A stretch of 64,000 bases of DNA from Roseiarcus sp963798015 (GTDB taxonomy: Bacteria; Pseudomonadota; Alphaproteobacteria; Rhizobiales; Beijerinckiaceae), in NCBI GenBank assembly GCA_963798015.1, contig CAWCSA010000005.1, forward strand, positions 558,001 through 622,000, in the 5' to 3' direction. The notes beneath the pieces were generated by a model. It had not been told where the DNA came from. It worked only from the letters and a program-made list of their open reading frames with translations, and ran no database searches. Below are positions 53,175-61,488 of this stretch, one piece after another; the first letter of the stretch is position 1; every line of letters begins with the position of its first letter. Made by a program: the position numbers and the translations under genes.

Positions 53175-53537
53175 ATGACGCGCAAAGACTATGATGCGTT
53201 CTGCGGAAGCCTGCCTCACGCTACGCATGTCGTCCAATGGGGCGATGCGAGCGTCTGGAAGATCGGCGGCAAGGTGTTCGCGATCGGCGGCTGGTTCGAT
53301 GGGCCCGAATTTGCTGTGACGTTCAAATGCTCGAAGACGAGCTTCGCGATCTTGAGCGAATTGCCTGGCCTGCGGCCGGCGCCGTATCTGGCCTCTCGCG
53401 GACTTCTGTGGATGCAGCGCGTCGACATGCGCTCTTTCAGTGACCATGATCTGACGCAATATATCCGACAGAGCTACGCGATGATTCTTGCGGCGCTGCC
53501 CAAGAAGACTCAAGCGGCGTTGAGGGTTCGCATTTGA
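53175..53537 (+). CDS. MmcQ/YjbR family protein
   Basis: The 120-residue protein has the MmcQ/YjbR fold (MTRKDYDAFCGSLPHATHVV, WGDASVWKIGGKVFAIGGWF, KCSKTSFAILSELPGLRPAP, YLASRGLLWMQRVDMRSFSD). The family is widespread and predicted to bind DNA, without firm function. Its stop overlaps the TTG start of the dehydratase gene (TTGA), so the two are coupled. Confidence 0.87.
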   Translation: MTRKDYDAFCGSLPHATHVVQWGDASVWKIGGKVFAIGGWFDGPEFAVTFKCSKTSFAILSELPGLRPAPYLASRGLLWMQRVDMRSFSDHDLTQYIRQSYAMILAALPKKTQAALRVRI

Positions 53538-54511
53538 GGATTGCCGTCACTTCTTCCGACATCCGCGCGGCGCATGCACGTATCCACAGCCACATCCGTC
53601 GCACGCCGCTGCTCGAGACGGCCTCGCCGACTGCCGGCGCGCCGCCGCTGTCGCTCAAGCTTGAATGCCTGCAAGCGACAGGTTCGTTCAAGGCGCGCGG
53701 CGCCTTCCACAACCTTCTCACTCGACCGACATCCGCGGCCGGCTGCGCCACGGCCTCAGGCGGCAATCACGGTGCCGCCGTCGCTTTCGCCGCCCAGAAG
53801 CTCGGGGTCCGAGCGCGCGTCTTCGTGCCGGAAATTGCCTCGCCCGCCAAGATCGCGAAGATCAAGGCTTACGGCGCGGAAGCAATGATCGGCGGCGCGG
53901 CTTATGCTGAGGCCCAGGAGCGGTGTGACGCGTATGTCGCGGAGAGCGGCGCGCTCTTGATCCATCCTTATGACGCGGTGGAGACGATCGCCGGCCAGGG
54001 TACGGTTGCGCTCGAGTGGGAGGAGGACCTCGAACGACTGGGGCTTAACAAGCTCGACACGATCCTCGTCGCAGTGGGCGGCGGCGGGCTCATCGCTGGC
54101 GTGGCCGCCTGGTTTCAAGGCCGGGTCAAGGTCGTTGGCGTCGAGCCGGAAGGTTCGCGCGCGCTTTACGCCGCGCTCGAGGCGGATAAGCCGGTTGACG
54201 TAACCGTCAACTCGCTCGCCGCGGATTCGCTCGGCGCAAAGCGGGTCGGCGAACTCGATTTCGATATCGCCAAGAGCTTCGTGAGCGGCGTCGTCCTGGT
54301 CAAGGACGTGAGCATCGCCGAGGCCCAGCGCCGACTTTGGGCCGAGTTTTCGGTTATCGCCGAGCCGGGGGGCGCGGCCGCTTTCGCCGCTGTCGCAAGC
54401 GGCGCCTATCGGCCCGAGCCCCACGAGCGGGTCGGCGTTCTGGTCTGCGGCGCAAACGCCGACCTCAATACGTTCGTGCCCCGCGAACGCGGTCGAGACG
54501 CCGTCTCTTGA
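53534..54511 (+). CDS. PLP-dependent threonine/serine dehydratase
   Basis: The 325-residue enzyme belongs to the fold-type II PLP family. The Schiff-base lysine is Lys53 in GSFKARGAF, the phosphate or substrate loop is ATASGGNHGAAV, and GGGGL and the C-terminal CGANADLN complete the set. It has no ACT regulatory domain, so it resembles catabolic threonine dehydratases or serine racemase-like enzymes that make 2-oxobutanoate or pyruvate and ammonia. The start is TTG, overlapping the MmcQ stop; no nearer ATG fits the N-terminal helix. Confidence 0.87.
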   Translation: MRIAVTSSDIRAAHARIHSHIRRTPLLETASPTAGAPPLSLKLECLQATGSFKARGAFHNLLTRPTSAAGCATASGGNHGAAVAFAAQKLGVRARVFVPEIASPAKIAKIKAYGAEAMIGGAAYAEAQERCDAYVAESGALLIHPYDAVETIAGQGTVALEWEEDLERLGLNKLDTILVAVGGGGLIAGVAAWFQGRVKVVGVEPEGSRALYAALEADKPVDVTVNSLAADSLGAKRVGELDFDIAKSFVSGVVLVKDVSIAEAQRRLWAEFSVIAEPGGAAAFAAVASGAYRPEPHERVGVLVCGANADLNTFVPRERGRDAVS

Positions 54512-54604
54512 GCGCAAAATCGCGGGTCCGGCCATTGCGGCGCAGGACACCCCGAACTATTGTCCGCCCGCTTTCCGCCAAGGCCCTTGAGCCTTGCGAC
54601 GCAT

Positions 54605-54679
54605 TGGGGCGTAGCCAAGTGGTAAGGCAGCGGATTTTGATTCCGCCATCCGGAGGTTCGAATCCTCCCGCCCCAGCCA
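54605..54679 (+). tRNA. tRNA-Gln (anticodon TTG)
   Basis: TGGGGCG pairs with CGCCCCA, the anticodon loop is TTTTGAT with TTG, the T arm is CGGAGGTTCGAATCCTCCG, and CCA is encoded (54677-54679). The foreign island begins right after it, so the 3' end may be an attachment site. Confidence 0.97.
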
Positions 54680-54773
54680 GTCCTCGCAATCCCAGCAAAT
54701 AGTAGGGAGAGCGGGGATTAGGAGCGCCCTCGGTGCCCCAGAGAGTGCCCCAAGTGGGGCCCCATAGGAGATG

Positions 54774-54814
54774 AAAAAAGACCCCCGCAAGCCCAGCGAT
54801 GGGGCAAGCGAGGG
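54774..54814 (-). terminator. Intrinsic terminator at the end of the island operon
   Basis: On the minus strand CCCTCGCTTGCCC pairs with GGGCTTGCGGGGG (one wobble, two mismatches) and is followed by TCTTTTTTC. It lies just after the stop of the gene ending at 54820. Confidence 0.85.
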
Positions 54815-54819
54815 TGAGT

Positions 54820-55563
54820 TCAAGCGTTAGCGCGCATTGCGGCGTAGTTGATGCCGCCCACGAAGACCCCTTCCTTCTTTTCGAGCGTGAAGCCCCCCGT
54901 CAGGGGTAGACGCGCTCTGTGACTTGGTTCTGGAATAGCTGACAGAACGATATCGAGTGCCCGCATATCAAATGCAACCCTGACACGTGACTCGAACGCC
55001 TCGTGGATGTTCCGAGCAACGGTTCTCTGAACCCGCTGCTCGCAAACAAGGAAAATCTCGGAGTAGGGAGGAATGTTAGTGGTATTTGTCCTGTCGGTGA
55101 GGAGCACAGGGACAGGTAAGGTTGCCTCTTGCAGACCTGCCCCGCCACTACAGCGAATGCTGCCGGTGATGCCGCTCACCGAAATTGCGAGATCGTTGGC
55201 GTTGTAACAGTGAAACGCTATTTCAAGGCACAGGTCTTCCTCAAGCTTGTCAGCACTGACCTGAGTCTGCCCCACATACAGGCGGAGGGGGCCTAACGCG
55301 ACTTTCGATCCCGCCTGCGCGTACCTTGCATACGCGATGTAGACTGACGAGAGCGCGAGCAGAAGCAAGAACGAGCACACAGCTGCGGCGAGTAGCACCG
55401 CTGCCAAGCCTTGTGCGGCCAGCCAAGGCACACGTGAGGCGATCCACGCGAAGATCACGGTAGCTGCCGTGCCGACAGCGGACCCTACTAGATAGAGGTT
55501 CGCGACGCTTGCAACGAAGCTGTTTAGGCCGGTCCAAGAGAGGAGCTTCATTGCGTTATCCAA
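54820..55563 (-). CDS. Two-helix membrane protein of unknown function
   Basis: The 247-residue protein has two N-terminal membrane segments (FVASVANLYLVGSAVGTAAT and AAQGLAAVLLAAAVCSFLLL) followed by a beta-rich domain of about 160 residues with four Cys (CLEIAFHCYNANDL, SIRCSGG, FLVCEQRV). It ends RLPLTGGFTLEKKEGVFVGG. I do not recognise it. It is the last gene before the island terminator and could be a membrane-anchored accessory or defence factor of the element. Confidence 0.75.
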   Translation of the reverse strand: MDNAMKLLSWTGLNSFVASVANLYLVGSAVGTAATVIFAWIASRVPWLAAQGLAAVLLAAAVCSFLLLLALSSVYIAYARYAQAGSKVALGPLRLYVGQTQVSADKLEEDLCLEIAFHCYNANDLAISVSGITGSIRCSGGAGLQEATLPVPVLLTDRTNTTNIPPYSEIFLVCEQRVQRTVARNIHEAFESRVRVAFDMRALDIVLSAIPEPSHRARLPLTGGFTLEKKEGVFVGGINYAAMRANA

Positions 55564-55695
55564 CTGCGCTGGAGCTAATGATCGCGTAGCCTAGTGCTGA
55601 CCTCAAGCCAAGGAGATGTTCCGCGCGGCCTAAGGGTGTTTGGGTATCTCGTTTGATGGGTGAGCCGCCGTGGCACAGCGTAACGAGCAACGCGC

Positions 55696-56196
55696 TCAGG
55701 CGTGCCAGAGTTGCGGGTGAGCCTTCTGTGCTGCGCGCTGACGGTCGAGGAGAGCCTCGCGCGGGCCAATAAGGCGTCCTTCGATGATCCCCGGTATCTC
55801 CTTGATCATCCTCTCGTACACTGTCGGACTGAGCTTCCCCGACGTGTCCAGCACCCCACAGAGAAGGGCGTCGGCTGGGGTCATGGGGGATAGGGGCCAG
55901 ATGGTCACAGTGGTGCAGACGGTCGTGTAGGTGGCTCCGTAGGGGCGCTGGAGCGGCGTGGTCGTATCCACCGCCTTGCACTCCACTTGGGAGCCGTGAG
56001 GGAACCCCTCGGTGCCCCTGGAGGCGAGTGTCTCAGCGAGGTCGAAGGCGTCCTCTGCGGTGGGTGAGGTAGGAGCGGCCTGAGCCGCCCCAATCTCCAC
56101 CAGGATGTCCACCTTCGCCTCAAGTTGCCGGAGCCTCTCTTGCATGAGGAGAGCTTCCTCGCGGCGGCGGACGGTGGGGTTGGCGGATAGGATCAC
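55696..56196 (-). CDS. Hypothetical island protein with N-terminal coiled coil
   Basis: The 166-residue protein begins with a charged helical stretch (REEALLMQERLRQLEAKVDI) likely to form a coiled coil, then a loosely folded part with DTTTPLQRPYGATYTTVCTT and VYERMIKEIPGIIEGRLIG. No family is recognised. The start overlaps the stop of the upstream gene (ATGA), so the two are co-translated. A structural or scaffold role in a phage is possible only by context. Confidence 0.7.
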   Translation of the reverse strand: MILSANPTVRRREEALLMQERLRQLEAKVDILVEIGAAQAAPTSPTAEDAFDLAETLASRGTEGFPHGSQVECKAVDTTTPLQRPYGATYTTVCTTVTIWPLSPMTPADALLCGVLDTSGKLSPTVYERMIKEIPGIIEGRLIGPREALLDRQRAAQKAHPQLWHA

Positions 56197-56963
56197 CGCT
56201 TCGGCCCCGTGCGCGCGGCGAAGTCAGCGATATGTTCCCCCCACGCGCCCACAAGGTCACGCTGCATGACATGCTGGGTCAGAGCCTTGAGACTTTCCTC
56301 ACGGCGTGACGAGCGCATCCATTCCGCGAACTTAACATCATCCACGCCACGGGCATTCGTGAACGCCTTGAGTTGCGCCTGAACGCCGATTGACATGCCG
56401 TTCAACTTGTCCACCGCTTGGTCAACGGAAAGCCCCATGGCCTGCGCCACGCGGTGCAGCGTTGACGTGCTGGGTGCGCCATCACGGTGCATCTGGACCA
56501 GGAGGGCGATTTGATCGTTGTCAGGGACTTCATGCGTGAACAGCATGTGTGCGCCTTCCACGTCCGAGTCAGGATGGGTGTTGAGGTCCAGTCGGTCGGC
56601 CTCTTCCTTCGCATCGGCGGCAGCTTCCGTAGCAGCCTGCGCGGCCTTCTCAGCCTCGGGAACGAACAACTGCGGTGCGCTCTCCTTCAAGGTCTCCAGG
56701 ACCTCAGGAGTGACGGACGTTCCGGCGATTTCAACCCTCCCCGTGCGAGGCTGCAACTGGACCGAAGTGGCGTTCTGGCGGTGGGTGGCTGGGCCGTCGT
56801 GTTGCTGGTAGCGAGTGATGCCACCTGTGCGGACTTGGATGCCCACGTTCGAGCGCTGGCTATCGGGGAGGACGTTATTGGGGTTGATCGCGTTATTGAG
56901 CAAGCGCCCGTCCGTTGAGTCGATCATCGGGAGGTTATCTGATCCGAATTGAATTGATGCCAC
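56193..56963 (-). CDS. Hypothetical island protein
   Basis: The 256-residue protein has a polar N-terminal third (MIDSTDGRLLNNAINPNNVL, a Gln-rich RYQQHDGPATHRQ), an Ala/Glu-rich helix (EAEKAAQAATEAAADAKEEA) and a C-terminal region of helices that looks like a small helix-turn-helix or helical bundle (RVAQAMGLSVDQAVDKL, LTQHVMQRDLVGAWGEHIAD). Unknown family; the layout resembles phage scaffold-type proteins but nothing is diagnostic. The stop overlaps the next gene. Confidence 0.7.
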   Translation of the reverse strand: MASIQFGSDNLPMIDSTDGRLLNNAINPNNVLPDSQRSNVGIQVRTGGITRYQQHDGPATHRQNATSVQLQPRTGRVEIAGTSVTPEVLETLKESAPQLFVPEAEKAAQAATEAAADAKEEADRLDLNTHPDSDVEGAHMLFTHEVPDNDQIALLVQMHRDGAPSTSTLHRVAQAMGLSVDQAVDKLNGMSIGVQAQLKAFTNARGVDDVKFAEWMRSSRREESLKALTQHVMQRDLVGAWGEHIADFAARTGPKR

Positions 56964-57028
56964 GGTAGTGGTCTTTCATGTTGCCGCATGTGTTCCGCTT
57001 GATCGGCGGGCGGCGGGGTGGGGTTGAT

Positions 57029-57253
57029 TTAAATGGTGGTGGGGTTGGCGCGGTTGCGCCCGACCGCGAGTTTCGAGCCCGCGCTTGGCCGCGCAGCGGC
57101 TTTGTGTGTTTCTAGGAGCCATCGGGGATAGCGGTCTTCCTCACTCCACGCGGTGGCTTCGAGCGTGCGGACGGCGAAGTCAGGCGGGGCGGAAGCCTCA
57201 GCCAGTCTGGCGCGCTTGGCTGCCGTGCGTTCGGAGGTGGTTCGGCGGCTCAT
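57029..57253 (-). CDS. Small basic island protein
   Basis: The 74-residue protein (MSRRTTSERTAAKRARLAEA...) is strongly basic at both ends, with a Trp-rich middle (ATAWSEEDRYPRWLLE). Its ATG overlaps the stop of the zinc-ribbon gene upstream (ATGA), which supports the short start over a longer one. Nucleic acid binding is a guess. Confidence 0.6.
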   Translation of the reverse strand: MSRRTTSERTAAKRARLAEASAPPDFAVRTLEATAWSEEDRYPRWLLETHKAAARPSAGSKLAVGRNRANPTTI

Positions 57254-57624
57254 GGCGCAACGATCACGCGGATTGGGGCCCATGGGCTGATCCCGCGCAG
57301 CTTGGCAAGCTCGGCAATCTCCCAAGCATTGATCCCGGTGCGGCTGTGGGCGAGGGCCATAAGCTCGGCTATGCGGGCGCTGGGCGAGTCACTGACTGAC
57401 CTATCCACGGTGGGAGGTATGTTCGGAGGGGTGGACGGAAGCGGCTGCCCTGGAGCCTTCCCAGCGCGTGGATAGGTTATGCCCTCCACTCGCCCTGCGC
57501 GTGTTGATGCGCGGCGCGCGTTGGCGGCCTTGGTCTGGCATGGGCGAGAGCAGTAGGTTTGGACTTTGCCTCTACGCTGGGCAGGGGCGGGAAACTCGGT
57601 GTTGCAGTTGGCGCACGCTGGCAT
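57250..57624 (-). CDS. Small Cys4 zinc-finger-like protein
   Basis: The 124-residue protein begins MPACANCNTEFPAPAQRRGK and continues VQTYCSRPCQTKAANARRAS: four Cys (4, 7, 25, 29) spaced like a zinc ribbon followed by a basic helix. The remaining part is Pro/Ser-rich with a helical end. It probably binds DNA or RNA; phages often carry such small fingers. Stop overlaps the next gene. Confidence 0.7.
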   Translation of the reverse strand: MPACANCNTEFPAPAQRRGKVQTYCSRPCQTKAANARRASTRAGRVEGITYPRAGKAPGQPLPSTPPNIPPTVDRSVSDSPSARIAELMALAHSRTGINAWEIAELAKLRGISPWAPIRVIVAP

Positions 57625-57650
57625 AGCGTGGGTCCTTGAGTTAGAGAGAA

Positions 57651-57676
57651 GGCCCCCAGCATGGTGACTGGAGGCC
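57651..57676 (-). terminator. Hairpin between two island genes
   Basis: GGCCCCCAG and CTGGAGGCC form a nine-base stem with one mismatch, downstream of the gene ending at 57712. The minus strand then reads TTCTCTCTAACTC, only moderately T-rich. Confidence 0.5.
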
Positions 57677-57711
57677 CCTGAAGTTGTGTTGAGGGTCGTG
57701 GTGGAGGGCGC

Positions 57712-57954
57712 TTACGGGTGGTGCTTGATCGCGCCGTTGAACGCGGGGTTGTTGCTCACGCCGTAGATGACGACCTGCGTCTCATGGTCGTGTCCGCGCA
57801 GCGTCAACTCACGGATGGCGTCCTTCACGAAGTCCGCAGAGGTGGACTCACGGACGATGACTTCGTCACCGCGAACGACCTTGACCACGCCATCACGGAC
57901 ATGTCGGGCGTGAAGATGGATCGGCTCGGGGGTAGTGGACATTGAAGAGTACAT
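57712..57954 (-). CDS. Small hypothetical island protein
   Basis: The 80-residue protein (MYSSMSTTPEPIHLHARHVR start, then DGVVKVVRGDEVIVRESTSA) looks like a compact beta-rich domain ending VVIYGVSNNPAFNGAIKHHP. AAGGAAATCCA precedes the ATG at 57954; the ATG at 57942 is an alternative. No family recognised. Confidence 0.6.
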   Translation of the reverse strand: MYSSMSTTPEPIHLHARHVRDGVVKVVRGDEVIVRESTSADFVKDAIRELTLRGHDHETQVVIYGVSNNPAFNGAIKHHP

Positions 57955-58158
57955 TGGATTTCCTTGCAAGGAGTGCGCACCGTTGCGCCCGGTTGTCGGG
58001 TCCATATCGAGAATGGGAGGTGCGGTGGGAGGCGGGGGCGGCCCTAGTTGGCCGCGCCATCCCTGGGTAGTTTCACTGTGACCTGGATCACAGTCAGAAA
58101 GGTCGGGTCCTGCTACCAGCCCGGTTGTATCGCAACACAGGCTAGAGGAGGGCCCTTC

Positions 58159-58395
58159 ATGACACCGTTGCGGACGGCTGCCCTAGTCGTCCTGTTTACA
58201 CTCGCCGCGCTTTCGTCGGTCGCGACCTTCGTGGAGTCATACAATCTCGGCGAGGGGGTGTGGGCGTTGAGGGCTGGGCGTCAGTTCGCCTTTGCGGAGG
58301 TCAGTGCGCCAGCACGTCCGAGTAGCGAGCGGCCAACTCGCGCACCTCAGGGGGACACTCGGGGTCAGCCAGAGCGTCCGCGAAGTAGTCCTTGA
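58159..58395 (+). CDS. Small membrane protein on the opposite strand of the island
   Basis: A 78-residue ORF has GAGGAGGG seven bases before its ATG, one of the best ribosome binding sites in the island. MTPLRTAALVVLFTLAALSS gives a membrane helix or signal peptide, followed by an Arg/Pro-rich tail. Its end overlaps the 56-residue gene on the other strand, so one of the two may be untranslated. Confidence 0.4.
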   Translation: MTPLRTAALVVLFTLAALSSVATFVESYNLGEGVWALRAGRQFAFAEVSAPARPSSERPTRAPQGDTRGQPERPRSSP

Positions 58396-58471
58396 GCGAC
58401 TTCTCGAGGCGGTTGAGGCTGTCCTCCAGTGGAGCCTCGGGTGTGGGCAGGGGAATCGTGAGCGTGGACAT
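58301..58471 (-). CDS. 56-residue hypothetical protein
   Basis: The ORF starts MSTLTIPLPTPEAPLEDSLN, goes on RLEKSLKDYFADALADPECP and ends PEVRELAARYSDVLAH. Its ATG overlaps the stop of the upstream gene (TGATG). Acidic, helical, unknown function. Coupled translation makes it credible despite its size. Confidence 0.55.
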   Translation of the reverse strand: MSTLTIPLPTPEAPLEDSLNRLEKSLKDYFADALADPECPPEVRELAARYSDVLAH

Positions 58472-58734
58472 CAGTGGGCCTTCTGGCTGGCGTGGGTGGG
58501 GAGCACGGCGTCGTCGCCGATCTTGAACGGAAGCTCGTCGTCGTAGGCGCGCATCAGCCGCTGGTGGGCTGGGGAGTCCGACACTGGCTTTACGCCACTG
58601 TCCGAGAGGAAGGATCGGATGACGCTCAGTTGCGCCGCTGGTGTGTCCGCGCCGTGGGCGTTGAGGATGTCAGCGAGCGTGTTGGTAAACGCGGCGTGGA
58701 GTTGATTTAGCTTGGACTGCTTTGCAGCGGCCAT
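58471..58734 (-). CDS. Small protein resembling podovirus small terminase
   Basis: The 87-residue protein (MAAAKQSKLNQLHAAFTNTL, then AAQLSVIRSFLSDSGVKPVS and ELPFKIGDDAV) has the pattern I associate with small DNA-packaging subunits of T7-like phages: a helical start, a xxLxVxRxFLxDxG block and LPF near the end. This is recall, not a search result. AAGGACCACCACC precedes the ATG. No large terminase is present. Confidence 0.5.
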   Translation of the reverse strand: MAAAKQSKLNQLHAAFTNTLADILNAHGADTPAAQLSVIRSFLSDSGVKPVSDSPAHQRLMRAYDDELPFKIGDDAVLPTHASQKAH

Positions 58735-58804
58735 GGTGGTGGTCCTTTCGGCCCGGTACGGGCGTGGATGTTTTGGCGCAGCGCGCCTTGGGGATGGGGG
58801 ATGG

Positions 58805-59527
58805 TTACGCGGCCTGCTCAATGGCGTGGACAGCAGCCCAATAGTCGGATTGCACGGCCTTGGCTTCGTCAGCCCGCTTGGACTCACGTTTGGCCAGCGC
58901 TTGAGCGGCACTGCCGAGTGCAACCGTGAGCATCTTCGCGCACGCCAGCCGGGACTCCTTGCCCATCTCTCTGCGGTAGCTGCGCGCGATGGTGCCGTTG
59001 GTGTTGTTCATGGCGACCACTCGGCAACTCACCCGTGACGTGCGGCGCAGTAGCTCGACGGTGGAGCATGCGAGCGCCTCGTCAGACTTGAACGTGTGGC
59101 GCTCAATCTGCATCAGGTGGATTGCCCCGAGGAGATCGAGGACGCGGGTGAAGGGGATGGCTTCCGAGACATCGCGGATGAGTTGGGCGGCCTCACGGGT
59201 CCAGCCGTTGTAGCTGAGGATATGGCTGTCCTTGTAGCTCGGGGTGGCCATAGCGCGGCAGTCGTCGACCAGCGTGGTCCAGCGGGCCTCCAGCGCAGCG
59301 AGGTCCAGGTGCTTCAAGCGGCCACGGGCCTCCTCCATCCGTCGAATGAACTTGTCCAGTCCAGCGGTGGTGGGCAGGGTCTGGAGCGGATGACCAAAGC
59401 GGCGAAGGTGGCCTGAGCATGTGTGGCAGCGGCCTGACATGTTGCGGGCGGTGCCCGAGCATCCTGGAGTGCTGCACGTGCGGGTGGGCTGGGTGTGGCC
59501 ATAGCGGCCTGTGAAGCGTGAGGTCAT
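58805..59527 (-). CDS. Hypothetical protein with N-terminal Cys4 finger
   Basis: The 240-residue protein starts MTSRFTGRYGHTQPTRTCST and has Cys at 18, 23, 34 and 37 (CSTPGC and CHTC), a probable zinc finger. The remaining 200 residues are helical (MEEARGRLKHLDLAALEARW, VSEAIPFTRVLDLLGAIHLM). The family is not recognised; similar finger-plus-helical proteins occur in phages. The start is set by the ATG at 59527 with AAGGATC in front. Confidence 0.65.
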   Translation of the reverse strand: MTSRFTGRYGHTQPTRTCSTPGCSGTARNMSGRCHTCSGHLRRFGHPLQTLPTTAGLDKFIRRMEEARGRLKHLDLAALEARWTTLVDDCRAMATPSYKDSHILSYNGWTREAAQLIRDVSEAIPFTRVLDLLGAIHLMQIERHTFKSDEALACSTVELLRRTSRVSCRVVAMNNTNGTIARSYRREMGKESRLACAKMLTVALGSAAQALAKRESKRADEAKAVQSDYWAAVHAIEQAA

Positions 59528-59669
59528 GGTGATCCTTCGAGGCGCGAGCCTCCTGATTTGCGCACGCCCATGGCAGACGTGATCCAGTATCCTGTTGGCT
59601 TTGAGCCAGACGCCATCAGCCGCGCCCACCTCAGTGGGGCATCGGCGTCCGGGACCAAAGGAGACATCA

Positions 59670-59786
59670 ATGCGATGTCCGCTCTGTTTCGTTGTCAGGG
59701 TGGATCACGTCCGCGATGGGCGCGCTGGTGGTGGTGGACCCCGCGCTGTGACACGCGAGGCCCGGTGTTTTGGAAAGGGGGAATAA
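59670..59786 (+). CDS. 38-residue CxxC peptide
   Basis: AAAGGAGACATCA places a strong ribosome binding site in front of the ATG. The peptide MRCPLCFVVRVDHVRDGRAG continues with a Gly run and ends REARCFGKGE. The MRCPxC start and RExRC resemble the zinc ribbon of NrdR-type small phage proteins, but the second Cys pair is incomplete. It may be a truncated relic. Confidence 0.35.
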   Translation: MRCPLCFVVRVDHVRDGRAGGGGPRAVTREARCFGKGE

Positions 59787-59802
59787 TAGGTCGACTTTCG
59801 GT

Positions 59803-61231
59803 TTACGCTGCGATAGCCAGCGGGCGATTACCGCCGTGGATGAGCGGGAAGGTGATGTCACCACCCGCGATCTCCTTGACTAAGGCTGGGGTGCTGTCGG
59901 CTGCGAGCCATCGTGTGAACAAGTCCCTCATCCTCTCGGAAGGGATGAAGAGCTTGATCGGCTGAGAGCGCCTTATCCTGCTACGCCAGACCCATTGCAG
60001 GAGCGCCGACAGGGCGTAGAGGTCCGCTGAGACATTCCCTCCGAGATGCTCGAAGTACGCCTTCACGGTTGGGTGGTAGTAGACGTTCAGGAGATACGCC
60101 ATCGCCTCCACCTCGCAGTAGTCATTGGTGGCCTGGGCGTTCCACGGCAGGAACCCATAGGCTTCCCCTGCGACCATGTTCGGGTTCTTCTCAGGGTCTC
60201 TGGCGTGGGATCTGGTGTAGCCATTCCCTTTGAGGGCGAGGCGGTGATCCTTGAAGGTGGTCCACGCTAGGCGGTTGGACTTGATACCGTGCTTCTTGAA
60301 GAACCATGAGACGCTGGATTTGATCTTGGTGATGGTGGTGGCGGGTTGGCGACCAAGCCACCCAGACGAGAACGGGTGCTCATGTCCCCGCTCCTTCCCA
60401 AGGTCGTTGGCGGTGCCGCCTTCGATCTCGATCAGTTCCCTCAGACGCGCCTTCAGGGCAGCCTCGGTGAACTTGGCGTGGTGCCAAGGGATGAGCGAAG
60501 GGGCGGTGAGGTTGCCATTGACGGTCTGACGGTTGAACGTGAAGCCTTCATTCTTGAGGTAGGCAGAGAATGGGGACGCATCGAACATGTAGGTGGCGAG
60601 GGTCACCTTGGAAAAGCATCGCAGGAACTCGGACGGGAACTCCCATATGAAGGTCTTGTCACGGAAGACCACCAGGGAGCCTGTCTCACAGAGTTGACGG
60701 ATGCGGAGGAACTCCCCGGCGTAGTTGGGCCACTTGGTTTGGTTCCAATCGAGCCGACGTGTCCGATCGATCGATGGTGACCATCTCCTCGTTCAGCATG
60801 ACCTGGAGGTCGTCGGGGTCGAGACCCTTGTAGATGGTGACTGTCTCCAGCACCTCATCGATGATCAGTTCGTAGCCAGCCTTCTGGAGCTTGGCGTACA
60901 GTTCCCTGTCCATCTTGTAGAAGAGTGAGTGGGTGGCGATGATATTTTCTCCAGCTTCGACCAACCGGATCAGGTCATAGAACTTCTTCCCATGACCAAT
61001 CTTGCGGAGCCGCTTGGGGTCACGCTCGGACGGTTCCTTGAAGGCGAAGGTGGGCAGGGCGAGTTGGTAGCGTTCGATCTCCGATAGCAGAGGAACGAGG
61101 ACAATCACCTTCCTCCTATCGTTCGCTGGGGTGAATGGATTAACGGATTGTCGTAGTTGATCGAGGATGTAGGTTGTCTTTCCAAGACCCATGAGGCTGT
61201 CGATTACGGTTATTTCAGAAGTGCCGAGCAC
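59803..61231 (-). pseudogene. Phage/plasmid-type DEAD-like helicase, frameshifted
   Basis: Two frames make one protein. The first (61231-60686) has Walker A VIDSLMGLGKTTYILDQL, VIVLVPLLSEIERYQ, ENIIATHSLF and the DEAD-box-like LIIDEVLET. The second (running to 59803) has FLRCFSKVTLATYMFDASPF (SAT-like motif) and LLQWVWRSRIRRSQPIKLFI with PSERMRDLFTRWL as motif VI. The pattern matches helicases of phages and plasmids. The frame change lies near the tandem GATCGATCGAT (60765-60775), typical of slippage. The proposed start is the GTG at 61231, seven bases after GGAG. Total about 480 residues if repaired. Confidence 0.75.
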
Positions 61232-61423
61232 TTGGTTTCTCCATTTTAGTAGGGCATAGGCGCGCAACTCCGTTTTCAGACTTTCAAATCCGGAGTTGGG
61301 GGTGGTAAGTCATTGATGTTTTAGTGGCTTTTGGGCGGTTCGCTTATAGGTGATAGGTAGGGAAGGAAGGGTGGTGAGAGACGGAAGTCGGTCAGGCGGG
61401 TTGTCTCTATCGACACCAAAGAA

Positions 61424-61445
61424 CCAGCCCCATTGAAGGGACTGG
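61424..61445 (-). terminator. Hairpin after the truncated island gene
   Basis: CCAGTCCC and GGGGCTGG (minus strand) form an eight-base stem with one wobble around TTCAAT, followed by TTCTTTGG. It lies 45 bases past the stop of the gene ending at 61489. T-run weak. Confidence 0.45.
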
Positions 61446-61488
61446 CTCGGTTGCTATCGACATTTCTCAGGCTGCTTTGTCTCTCTCT

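Noticed and set aside
59558..59965. 135-codon plus-strand ORF
   Set aside because: Overlaps the end of the helicase on the other strand and has poor coding character and no ribosome binding site.
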